Shown here: piece by piece, positions 56,803 to 64,000 of the stretch
Layout of the letters: each line of letters opens with the position of its first letter
Numbering within the stretch: position 1 is the first letter of the stretch
NCBI RefSeq assembly: GCF_002157205.1
Contig: NZ_CP021358.1
Location: forward strand, 2,294,001 to 2,358,000
From: Kushneria marisflavi
GTDB taxonomy: Bacteria > Pseudomonadota > Gammaproteobacteria > Pseudomonadales > Halomonadaceae
DNA length: 64,000 bases
Reading direction: 5' to 3'
Notes under the pieces: model-generated
What the model was told of the DNA's origin: nothing
Database searches by the model: none
The model's input: only the letters and a program-made list of their open reading frames with translations
Made by a program: the position numbers and the translations under genes

Positions 56803-57504
56803 ATGAACAAGCTGTACGGTAGTGCCAATGTGGCTCTGGCCGACATCATTACCGATGACATGACACTGGCCGTCGGCGGCTTCGGGCTGTGTGGCATTCC
56901 CGAAGCGCTGATCATGGCGCTGCGGGAGACTGGCTGTCGCGGTCTGACCATTGCAAGCAACAACGCCGGTGTGGATGACTTCGGGCTGGGGCTTTTGCTG
57001 GCCACACGACAGGTCCGGAAAATGATCTCTTCCTATGTCGGTGAAAACCGTGAGTTCGAACGTCAGTATCTCTCCGGCGAGCTGGAGCTTGAGTTCTGCC
57101 CGCAGGGTACCCTTGCCGAGCGTCTTCGGGCCGGAGGCGCCGGCATTGCAGCCTTTTACACCCGCACGGGCTATGGCACGAAGGTGGCCGAAGGCAAGGA
57201 GGTCCGCGAATTTGAAGGCCAGCACTACATCATGGAGCGGGGGCTTGCGGTGGACGTTGCCCTGATCAAGGCACAGACCGCAGATCGCGCCGGCAATCTG
57301 CGCTTTGCCAAAACGGCCCGCAATTTCAATCCTCTGGCCGCGATGGCCGGGCGGGTCTGTGTGGCGGAAGTCGAGGAGATCGTCGAGACCGGCGAGATCG
57401 ACCCGGACGATGTGCATCTTCCGGGCATTTTTGTCGACCGTATCGTGGTCAACCAAACACCGGAAAAGCGCATCGAAAAACGTACCCTGAGAGAGGCAAG
57501 CTGA
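56803..57504 (+). CDS. scoA: 3-oxoacid CoA-transferase subunit A
   Basis: 233 residues of the class I CoA-transferase alpha subunit, with the coenzyme A-binding glycine-rich segment near the N terminus ([13 protein letters not shown]) and the [12 protein letters not shown] motif. With subunit B it moves CoA from succinyl-CoA to a 3-oxoacid such as acetoacetate. The start at 56803 has GAGGGCAG upstream. It leads the operon A–B–thiolase, with a one-base gap to B. Confidence 0.93.
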   Translation: MNKLYGSANVALADIITDDMTLAVGGFGLCGIPEALIMALRETGCRGLTIASNNAGVDDFGLGLLLATRQVRKMISSYVGENREFERQYLSGELELEFCPQGTLAERLRAGGAGIAAFYTRTGYGTKVAEGKEVREFEGQHYIMERGLAVDVALIKAQTADRAGNLRFAKTARNFNPLAAMAGRVCVAEVEEIVETGEIDPDDVHLPGIFVDRIVVNQTPEKRIEKRTLREAS

Positions 57505-57505
57505 C

Positions 57506-58153
57506 ATGGCCTGGACCCGCGAACAGATGGCGGCACGCGCCGCCGGTGAGCTGCAGGATGGCTTCTACGTCAATCTTGGTATCGGTCAGCCGACGCTGGT
57601 GGCCAACTATATTCCGTCGGGCATGGATGTGTGGCTGCAATCCGAAAACGGCATGCTGGGCATCGGCCCGTTTCCCACCGAAGACACCGTGGACCCGGAT
57701 CTGATCAATGCCGGCAAGCAAACGGTAACCTCGCTGCCCGGCGGCAGTTTTTTCGATAACGCCGAATCCTTTGCCATGATTCGAGGTGGGCATATCAACC
57801 TCGCCATCCTGGGGGCCATGCAGGTCTCGCAAAAGGGTGATCTGGCCAACTGGATGATCCCGGGGAAAATGGTCAAGGGCATGGGCGGCGCGATGGATCT
57901 GGTGGCCGGCGTGCAGCGCGTGGTGGTACTGATGGGACACACGGCCAAAGGCGAACACAAGATTCTGCCTGAATGCACCCTGCCACTGACCGGGGTCGGT
58001 GTGGTCAATCGCATCATCAGCGACATGGGGGTGATGGATGTGACCGACGAGGGGCTGGCGCTGGTCGAGCTGGCACCCGACGTGACGCTGGACGAGATTC
58101 GCGAGGCCACCGGCTGTGAATTGATCGATCAACGGGAGAAACACCATGCGTGA
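57506..58153 (+). CDS. scoB: 3-oxoacid CoA-transferase subunit B
   Basis: 215 residues, the beta subunit with the catalytic glutamate Glu47 in SENGMLG, where the CoA thioester intermediate forms. Other family marks: [15 protein letters not shown] and [18 protein letters not shown]. Its stop overlaps the thiolase start by eight bases (ATGCGTGA). Confidence 0.94.
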   Translation: MAWTREQMAARAAGELQDGFYVNLGIGQPTLVANYIPSGMDVWLQSENGMLGIGPFPTEDTVDPDLINAGKQTVTSLPGGSFFDNAESFAMIRGGHINLAILGAMQVSQKGDLANWMIPGKMVKGMGGAMDLVAGVQRVVVLMGHTAKGEHKILPECTLPLTGVGVVNRIISDMGVMDVTDEGLALVELAPDVTLDEIREATGCELIDQREKHHA

Positions 58154-59321
58154 GGTCGTGATCACAGGAGCCGGACGCACCGCCATTGGGGCCTTCCAGG
58201 GTGGGCTGTCTACCGTGCCTGCTGCCGAGCTGGGCGCTACAGTCATTCGTGGCGTACTGGGAAACGTTGATCCGGCCTCGGTGGATGAGGTCATCATGGG
58301 GCACGTACTGCGTGCCGGTGCCGGACAGAATACGGCCCGTCAGGCCGCCATTCATGCCGGTCTGCCCGAAACGGTGCCGGCCATGACCATTGATCGGGTC
58401 TGTGGCTCCGGACTCAGCGCCGTGACGATGGCGGCACGGGCCATTCGCTGCGGTGATGCCGATATCGTGGTGGCCGGTGGCATGGAGAACATGAGCCTGG
58501 CGCCGTATGTGCTGCCCAAAGCCCGTACGGGATTGCGCATGGGGCATGCCGAGCTGTTGGACAGCCTGCTGCATGATGGTCTGTGGGATGCCTTCAATGA
58601 TTATCACATGGGCATTACCGCGGAGAATCTGGCCGAGCGTTATGGCATTACCCGTCAGGCGCAGGATGATCTGGCCGTCGAATCCCAGCGTCGTGCCTGC
58701 GCCGCGCGGGAGACCGGCCGCTTCGAGGCTGAAATCATTCCGGTCGAAGTGTCGGGCCGGCGTGGTGAGACCACGACCCTTGATCGGGATGAACAGCCGC
58801 GCGAGAGCGTGACGGCCGAGTCACTGTCGCGTCTGAAGCCGGCATTTGCCCGTGACGGGACGGTCACGGCCGGCAATGCTTCCACGCTCAACGATGGCGC
58901 CGCTGCCGTGCTGGTCATGTCACGCGAGCGCGCCGACGCGCTGGGGCTCCCCGTCATGGCCGTCATCAGAGGCTACGGTGAGGCGGCCGTCGATCCGGCC
59001 TTCATGGGGATTGGGCCGGTACCGGCCACGCAGCGCTGTCTTGAACGCGCCCGGTGGTCTGTCAGCGATCTTGAACTGATTGAGGCCAATGAGGCCTTTG
59101 CCGCTCAGGCACTGGCCGTACAACAGCAAATGGGCTGGTCGCTGGATCGGGTCAATGTCAACGGCGGTGCCATCGCGCTGGGACACCCCATCGGCGCGTC
59201 CGGGGCGAGAATTCTGGTCAGTCTGATCCACGAAATGGGGCGCCGGGAGGTTCGTCGTGGACTGGCCACACTCTGTGTGGGCGGTGGTCAGGGAGTGGCC
59301 ATGGCCGTAGAGCGGCCCTGA
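58146..59321 (+). CDS. Acetyl-CoA acetyltransferase (thiolase)
   Basis: 391 residues of a type II thiolase, which splits acetoacetyl-CoA (or another 3-oxoacyl-CoA) or condenses two acetyl-CoA. Catalytic Cys86 is in [10 protein letters not shown]; the conserved histidine motif [11 protein letters not shown] and the C-terminal cysteine [10 protein letters not shown] are present. With the CoA-transferase genes upstream, it suggests breakdown of acetoacetate or a branched 3-oxoacid. A good terminator follows. Confidence 0.94.
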   Translation: MREVVITGAGRTAIGAFQGGLSTVPAAELGATVIRGVLGNVDPASVDEVIMGHVLRAGAGQNTARQAAIHAGLPETVPAMTIDRVCGSGLSAVTMAARAIRCGDADIVVAGGMENMSLAPYVLPKARTGLRMGHAELLDSLLHDGLWDAFNDYHMGITAENLAERYGITRQAQDDLAVESQRRACAARETGRFEAEIIPVEVSGRRGETTTLDRDEQPRESVTAESLSRLKPAFARDGTVTAGNASTLNDGAAAVLVMSRERADALGLPVMAVIRGYGEAAVDPAFMGIGPVPATQRCLERARWSVSDLELIEANEAFAAQALAVQQQMGWSLDRVNVNGGAIALGHPIGASGARILVSLIHEMGRREVRRGLATLCVGGGQGVAMAVERP

Positions 59322-59356
59322 CGGCTCCAGCGAATGAAAGAGTGAATGAGAACAGG

Positions 59357-59394
59357 GGCGGCATGGTACAGACCATGCCGCCTCTTCTTTTTTT
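59357..59394 (+). terminator. Terminator of the CoA-transferase–thiolase operon
   Basis: GGCGGCATGGT/ACCATGCCGCC (11 bp) with loop ACAG, followed by TCTTCTTTTTTT. Confidence 0.88.
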
Positions 59395-59417
59395 GCCTCC
59401 TTTTGATGTCTGCCGGC

Positions 59418-60719
59418 TCAGGCGGCGACGGCACCGATCAGCATGGCAAACAGCAGCAGGATGACGCTCAGTCCCCATGCCCACAGAAAGGAAAAACGGA
59501 TATGGGCACGCAGGTCGACACCGGCAAGGCCAATCGCCAGGTACACACTGGGCACCACCGGGCTGACGCTGAAGCCGGTATTTTCCCCGATCAACATGGC
59601 GCGGGCGATCGCTTCTACCGACACGCCACCGGCCTGGGCCACATCCCGCACGATCGGCATCAGGGCGAAATAGTAGGCGTCCGGTGAAAAGATCATCTGC
59701 AACGGGACGCCCAGCACGCCCACGATAATGTGCAGGGAGCTCACCGCACCGCCGGGCAACAGATCCAGAAGCCGATGCGCCATGCCATCGGACATGCCGG
59801 TGCCGGCCAGAATGCCCAGCAGTACGCCGGCAGCCAGCATCACCAGTGCCATGGACAACGCATCGCTGGCATGACGGGCGACGGCGTCCGCCTGATCCTT
59901 CAGGGATGGGAAGTTGAGTACCAGGGCAATGGCAAGACCGATCATGAAGGTCAGATAGAGCGGAAACAGTCCGGTAAACAGTGCCGCCAGTACCAGCAGG
60001 GTCAGGGCCAGATTGCCCCAGTAGCGCCAGTGGCTGGTGGGTAGCCCCCCTTCACGGGCAGCCATTTGAGTCACGAAGGTCTCATCCACGGTGATGCCCT
60101 GATGATGAAGCTGTTGCAGCGCCCGCCGTCCGAACATGAAGGCCAGCCCCAGCATCAATACCAGTCCAAACAGCTGCACCGGCAGTAGCGGCATCCAGAG
60201 CTCGGTGGCATCAATGCCCGAAACGGCCGCGGCACGGGCGGTGGGGCCGCCCCAGGGCATCATGTTCATGACGCCGGCACTCAGCCCCACCAGACACACC
60301 AGCACCAGTGGACTGATGTTCAGACGCTGATAGAGCGGCAACAGGGCCGGAATGGTCAGCAGAAAGGTGGCGGCGCCAATGCCGTCAAGGTGTGCCACGG
60401 CGGCAATCAGGACGGTCGCCATGGTGACCCTCACCGGCTGGCCGCGTGTGCCGCGCAGCAATACGGTCACCAGCGGGTCGAACAGTCCGCGTTCGCGCAT
60501 GATGCCGAAATAGAGAATGGCAAAAATGAACAGCGTGGCGGTCGGCGTTACCGACGTGAGTCCGGATTTGACGAACTCGCCGATCTGCGTTGCTGAAAAC
60601 CCTGCCATCAGGCTGATGATAATCGGGATGGTGGCAAAGGCCACGATGGGACTGAGACGTCTGGCCAGAATCAGGGCGATGATGGACCCCATCATCACGA
60701 AGCCGAGCAGGGTTACCAT
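59418..60719 (-). CDS. CitMHS-family carboxylate transporter
   Basis: 433 residues with about 12 helices, of the CitM/CitH citrate:metal symporter family within the ion-transporter superfamily. Typical features: an N-terminal GFVMMGSIIALILARRLSPIVAF and the motif GEFVKSGLTSVTPTATLFIFAILYFGIM. Despite the family name, the substrate in this locus could be another carboxylic acid. It is downstream of the AtuA-like genes on the same strand, 30 bases after the small subunit. Confidence 0.85.
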   Translation of the reverse strand: MVTLLGFVMMGSIIALILARRLSPIVAFATIPIIISLMAGFSATQIGEFVKSGLTSVTPTATLFIFAILYFGIMRERGLFDPLVTVLLRGTRGQPVRVTMATVLIAAVAHLDGIGAATFLLTIPALLPLYQRLNISPLVLVCLVGLSAGVMNMMPWGGPTARAAAVSGIDATELWMPLLPVQLFGLVLMLGLAFMFGRRALQQLHHQGITVDETFVTQMAAREGGLPTSHWRYWGNLALTLLVLAALFTGLFPLYLTFMIGLAIALVLNFPSLKDQADAVARHASDALSMALVMLAAGVLLGILAGTGMSDGMAHRLLDLLPGGAVSSLHIIVGVLGVPLQMIFSPDAYYFALMPIVRDVAQAGGVSVEAIARAMLIGENTGFSVSPVVPSVYLAIGLAGVDLRAHIRFSFLWAWGLSVILLLFAMLIGAVAA

Positions 60720-60749
60720 GGCATTCTACCTCCGGGACATCGATGGCTT

Positions 60750-61112
60750 TTATTGTTGATGCGACGTGGCAGCGGGGGCGGGCAGGTACAGCCCCAGCAG
60801 GTGATAGCTCAGTGTCTTGCCGTGACGATCCAGGCCGGCACTCTGGTTGACGCCGCCTTCGAGCACGTTTTCCAGCACGATGTTGAGACCACCGAGCATC
60901 GGCAGCGCATGACAGTGCACGGCAGAGGAGCGTCGGGCATGAAAGTGATCCGCGACACGTTCAGGGGTGAGCATGGCGACGAGCCAGTCGTAGTGGCCTG
61001 GCTCAAAGACAAACACCGCAATATTGAGATGATTGCCCTTGTCACCGGCCCGGGCATGAGCGTAATCCGCCAGTAGCACCGAGGAGGACAGGGCGTTGGC
61101 TGCGCAGGACAT
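60750..61112 (-). CDS. AtuA-like small subunit (C-terminal domain as separate protein)
   Basis: 120 residues equal to the C-terminal ferredoxin-like domain of AtuA-family proteins (LLADYAHARAGDKGNHLNIAVF… LPMLGGLNIVLENVL). In full-length AtuA (about 590 residues) it is fused to the DUF1446 domain; here it is a separate gene starting 11 bases after the DUF1446 gene. Its activity is unknown. Confidence 0.8.
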   Translation of the reverse strand: MSCAANALSSSVLLADYAHARAGDKGNHLNIAVFVFEPGHYDWLVAMLTPERVADHFHARRSSAVHCHALPMLGGLNIVLENVLEGGVNQSAGLDRHGKTLSYHLLGLYLPAPAATSHQQ

Positions 61113-61123
61113 GGCGAGGCTCC

Positions 61124-62515
61124 TTAATACCAGGCAAGGAAGGTGGAAACGGCGTGACGGTCGATCATGAAGTCCTCGGTGCGCAGTGATTCGACCAGAT
61201 GGGTGCGAATACCGCCGCCACCGGCCGGACCGTTGGTATAGAGGGATTCGAAGTCGTCAAGCAGTGCCTGAATGGCCCCGCGGTCGCGATCCACTACTCC
61301 CAGGCGAAGGCGGACGTCCTCAACGCCATCCCCGGTGTCCAGGCGCTGACTGATCACCTCTCCTCCAGCGTCGCCGAGCACGCTGCAAACGCCGACAATA
61401 TCCAGTCGCGGTGCCAGATTCGGGGTCAGTTCGGCGGCGCGGGTCATCACGATCTCCCGTGCCAGTTGCGCTCGAGCCAGGGCGCGAGGGCCGGCATAGG
61501 AGATTCCGGCTTCGCCGAACCACAGACCTGTTAGCCCCAGGTTGCCCTTGAGAGTGGCCGGGGGCGGGTAACCATGAATGTCGCGGACTTCTACCCGGTT
61601 GTTGCCGTGATCGATGACCTGTGCCCGGCTGACGTCCATTACGCCATCCGGCGTCAGATAGGCGGCCGGATCATGAATTTCATACAGCAGCTGTTCCTTG
61701 ACGGTGCGAGCGCTGACCATGCCGCCGGTGCTGGCAGTTTTGGTGACGATCAGTTGACCCTCTGTCCCCAGCTCGATGATCGGGCAGCCCGGATGTGCCG
61801 GGTCAGGGACGGGGTTGGTGATCGGGTCGGCAAAATAGCCTCCGGTGATCTGTGTGCAGCACTCCAGCAGATGACCGGTTGCCAGCGCGATGGCCGTCAA
61901 TTCGGGGTCCTCGGCTGACCATCCCAGCCCGTGTCGAATGGCACCGACGGCCATCGAGGGGTCGGCCACACGACCGCAAAGAACAATGTCGGCACCTTCT
62001 TCCAGCGCCTGCTGGATCTGCTCGGCACCGATATAGACGTTGCAGGACACCACTTCATCGAGCACCACATTCTCTGGCAGCCAGTCCGGGGTGGGCAGGG
62101 CGCCCAGCTGCTCGACAAGATCATCGCCGAGCACGCAGGCAATGCGGGCATTGTGAAAGCCCTGGTCGTCCAGCCAGCCTCTCAGGCGATGGGCGGCCGC
62201 GACCGGATGGGCCGCCCCGCCGTTGGTGATGACGGGAATACCGCTTGCCAGACAGGTGGGAAGAATCGGTTCAAGGAAGTCAAATAGTCTAAGCGCGTAG
62301 CCTGAGGTCTCATCGTCATGGCGCCTTTGCTGACACTGGGCCAGCGTGCGTTCGGCAAGCAGTTCAAGCGCCAGATAGCGAGGACCACGGCGGGTGGCCA
62401 GGTCCCGGGCCAGCGCCAGCGCCGCCTGTGGCCGATCACCGGCAAAGCCGGCGCCATAACCGATATGCAGTGTCGTTTGATCCGAATGGTCGTCCGTCAT
62501 GGGCCTCATATCCAT
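61124..62515 (-). CDS. AtuA/DUF1446 large-subunit protein
   Basis: 463 residues of the acyclic-terpene-utilisation AtuA-like/DUF1446 family: HIGYGAGFAGDRPQAAL near the N terminus, a central CGRVADPSMAVGAIRHGLGW, ITGGYFADP, and a C-terminal GEAGISYAGPRALARAQLA. From memory the family occurs in citronellol and similar acid-degradation loci, but its reaction is unsolved. An alternative start is the ATG at 62500. It is divergent from the LysR gene, and followed by the AtuA small gene and the CitMHS gene. Confidence 0.82.
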   Translation of the reverse strand: MDMRPMTDDHSDQTTLHIGYGAGFAGDRPQAALALARDLATRRGPRYLALELLAERTLAQCQQRRHDDETSGYALRLFDFLEPILPTCLASGIPVITNGGAAHPVAAAHRLRGWLDDQGFHNARIACVLGDDLVEQLGALPTPDWLPENVVLDEVVSCNVYIGAEQIQQALEEGADIVLCGRVADPSMAVGAIRHGLGWSAEDPELTAIALATGHLLECCTQITGGYFADPITNPVPDPAHPGCPIIELGTEGQLIVTKTASTGGMVSARTVKEQLLYEIHDPAAYLTPDGVMDVSRAQVIDHGNNRVEVRDIHGYPPPATLKGNLGLTGLWFGEAGISYAGPRALARAQLAREIVMTRAAELTPNLAPRLDIVGVCSVLGDAGGEVISQRLDTGDGVEDVRLRLGVVDRDRGAIQALLDDFESLYTNGPAGGGGIRTHLVESLRTEDFMIDRHAVSTFLAWY

Positions 62516-62534
62516 TCATCAGGAGGCCTTTGAC

Positions 62535-62557
62535 CATGGTGTAGTGCCGCTGCCATG
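62535..62557. promoter_or_regulatory. Possible LysR-type operator
   Basis: CATGG and CCATG, separated by 13 bases, form a dyad in the divergent region between the DUF1446 and LysR genes, near the T-N11-A form. The arms are short, so this is a weak candidate. Confidence 0.3.
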
Positions 62558-62607
62558 ACCAGCTGCTTTATTTTATGAGCCTATCGGCAATGGTTATGGA
62601 GCGGCTC

Positions 62608-63528
62608 ATGTTCGCACGGCGGCAGTTGCAGGCCTTTGTCAGCGTGGCGGAGCTGGGCAGCTTCACTCGCGCTGCTGAATACGTTCACCTTTCCCAGCCG
62701 GCCCTGTCATCTTCCATCAGAAAGCTCGAGACACTGCTGGGCATTGCCCTGTTTACGCGGGATACGCGAAGCGTGACGCTGACGTCGGGTGGCCGACATT
62801 TTCTGGGTCACGCTCAACGGATTCTGGCCGACATGGATCAGGCGCTGGAGGATGCCCGGGACATGGCGCATCTGCGTCAGGGGCGCCTGCGCCTTGCGGT
62901 GCTGCCGTCGGTGGCGTCCTCCCTGTTGCCCGGGGTGATGGCACGCTTTTGTGAGCGCCATCCCCAGGTGGACATTAGCGTGCGGGATGGTCTGGCAGGA
63001 GACATACAGACATGGGTATGTGATGCGAGTGTGGATATTGGCCTGACGTCTCGACCCGAGGCGGACAGCGCGCTGGATTTTCAGCCGCTCTGGCAGGACG
63101 AGCTCATCGCCGTTGTCCCGGCAGGCCAAGGCGCTGGCCGGGACTGGCAGACCTGCTCGCAGGCACTGCCCTACATCGCCCTGACCGCCCACACCAGCAT
63201 TCGTCCACTGGCAGACAGGGCGCTCAAGCAGGCAGGCCTGTCACTGGTGCCGGGCTGGGAGCTGGCTCAGATGAGCAGCGCCATTGCCATGGTGAGAGAA
63301 GGGCTTGGCTATACCCTGCTGCCGGCGTCGTGCATCGAAGTGTTCAATCTGGGCAGTGAGGTCACCACGTACCGGGTCGAGGGCGTGTCACGCGAGCTAG
63401 GCTGTTTGTGGCGTCGTCCGGTTCAGCCAGGACCTGTTATAGAAGCCTTTATGACCCTGCTGCAGGAAAGCATCGATCGCGTGCCGGGCGCGCGCCCGGC
63501 GGCCGTACGTCTGGAAAGCCTCAAGTAA
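62608..63528 (+). CDS. LysR-family transcriptional regulator
   Basis: 306 residues: N-terminal helix-turn-helix (LQAFVSVAELGSFTRAAEYVHLSQPALSSSI, about 7–37), then a PBP-like effector domain. The ATG at 62608 is preceded by GGAG at a good distance; three upstream in-frame ATGs lack one. It is divergent from the AtuA-like–CitMHS genes and is the likely regulator of these and perhaps of the CoA-transferase–thiolase operon. Confidence 0.9.
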   Translation: MFARRQLQAFVSVAELGSFTRAAEYVHLSQPALSSSIRKLETLLGIALFTRDTRSVTLTSGGRHFLGHAQRILADMDQALEDARDMAHLRQGRLRLAVLPSVASSLLPGVMARFCERHPQVDISVRDGLAGDIQTWVCDASVDIGLTSRPEADSALDFQPLWQDELIAVVPAGQGAGRDWQTCSQALPYIALTAHTSIRPLADRALKQAGLSLVPGWELAQMSSAIAMVREGLGYTLLPASCIEVFNLGSEVTTYRVEGVSRELGCLWRRPVQPGPVIEAFMTLLQESIDRVPGARPAAVRLESLK

Positions 63529-63541
63529 CTCTATTGCCGGA

Positions 63542-64000
63542 TTAGCCCTGTTCCCCGAGTCGTTCGATCAGCCACTGTCGAATGGCCGGTACCTGATCGG
63601 CGCTGATCGTGTGTGCCATCGGCCAGGTACGATATTCAACGTCGTAGCCCATGTCGGTCAGGCGTTCGGCGGCACGTTGGCCGAGCGTCTCGTCCACGAC
63701 CGGGTCCTGGGTGCCGTGATGAATCTCGATCGGTGTGCCGCGATTGGCGTCATCCGTTTTGATGCTGTCGGCCGTGGCGAAGTAGGTCGACATCGCCAGC
63801 ACGCCGGCCAGCGGCTCGGGGTAGGTCAGGGCCGCTTCATAGGCGACGGCGCCGCCCTGAGAGAAACCGGCCAGCACGATGCGCCGGCTGTCGATGCCGC
63901 TGGCGATCTGCTCATCGATCAATTGATGAATGCGTTGTGCCGAGGCCTTGAGCTGGGCTTCATCAATCTCGCGATTGAGCGCCATGCTGGTGATGTCATA
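63542..64000 (-). CDS. Carboxylesterase/phospholipase (partial, runs off the window)
   Basis: The 3' 153 codons of an alpha/beta hydrolase of the carboxylesterase II family. The nucleophile Ser is present (LAGFSQGG), as are the Asp (HHGTQDPV) and the His (PMAHTISADQ). Reading continues past base 64000 (YDITSMALNRE), so the true start lies outside. It is an intact paralogue of the degenerate protein encoded at 55697. It ends 14 bases after the convergent LysR gene. Confidence 0.88.
   Translation of the reverse strand, partial: YDITSMALNREIDEAQLKASAQRIHQLIDEQIASGIDSRRIVLAGFSQGGAVAYEAALTYPEPLAGVLAMSTYFATADSIKTDDANRGTPIEIHHGTQDPVVDETLGQRAAERLTDMGYDVEYRTWPMAHTISADQVPAIRQWLIERLGEQG

Overview
The window is a GC-rich, gene-dense chromosomal stretch from a gammaproteobacterium, most likely a moderate halophile of the Halomonadaceae (Halomonas/Kushneria type). 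The basis is the glnA–DUF4124–ntrB–ntrC block, a BetT-type BCCT osmolyte transporter, a monomeric NADP isocitrate dehydrogenase, and family-level resemblance of many proteins to halomonad and pseudomonad ones. The genus is inference from memory of protein families; no search was run. I see no rRNA, tRNA, CRISPR array, insertion sequence or prophage.

Layout. 1–7.6 kb: a small membrane protein, typA, and the nitrogen-control block glnA, a DUF4124 protein, ntrB and ntrC. Sigma-54 promoters and NtrC-type dyads precede both glnA and ntrB. 7.7–10 kb: a PA4872-type oxaloacetate decarboxylase and dgt. 10–19 kb: an alpha-glucoside/trehalose-type uptake locus with a LamB/ScrY-like porin divergent from binding protein, two permeases, ATPase, GH13 alpha-glucosidase and a LacI regulator. 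19–21.4 kb: a betT-like transporter with a TetR-type palindrome in its leader. 21.4–31.2 kb: mixed genes (MFS, NERD protein, class II-like sirtuin, YbaY-like lipoprotein, SUI1/YciH, outer-membrane barrel, GGDEF cyclase, Gfo/Idh oxidoreductase, MDR oxidoreductase), ending with a PA0069-family radical SAM protein that has a LexA-like box. 31.2–36.1 kb: a GH3 beta-glucosidase and GPH-type sugar transporter, divergent from a LacI repressor with a perfect 18-bp operator. 36–42.9 kb: EamA exporter, DUF1003 protein, lipoprotein, MAPEG protein, an apparently frameshifted VOC protein, icd and a VTT-domain protein. 42.9–48 kb: an IutA-like ferric-siderophore receptor, a LemA–TPM–TPM operon and a small exported protein. 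48–56.4 kb: MFS, GST, a PaiB–GNAT–GNAT operon divergent from a MocR regulator, a DksA-like zinc protein, a two-gene sodium:solute symporter unit, and an esterase-like protein that has lost two of its three catalytic residues. 56.8–63.5 kb: CoA-transferase subunits, thiolase, a CitMHS transporter, a two-piece AtuA/DUF1446 protein and a LysR regulator, which read as one catabolic locus. The window ends inside an intact paralogue of the degenerate esterase.

How it works together. Three regulator/operator pairs can be read directly: NtrC/sigma-54 on glnA and ntrBC, LacI on the beta-glucoside operon, and probably LacI on the alpha-glucoside operon. The most interesting items are the SOS-box-like element before the SPL-like radical SAM gene, the esterase with S-to-G and H-to-N changes, the split AtuA/CoA-transferase/CitMHS locus, and the MocR–GNAT–GNAT–PaiB module.
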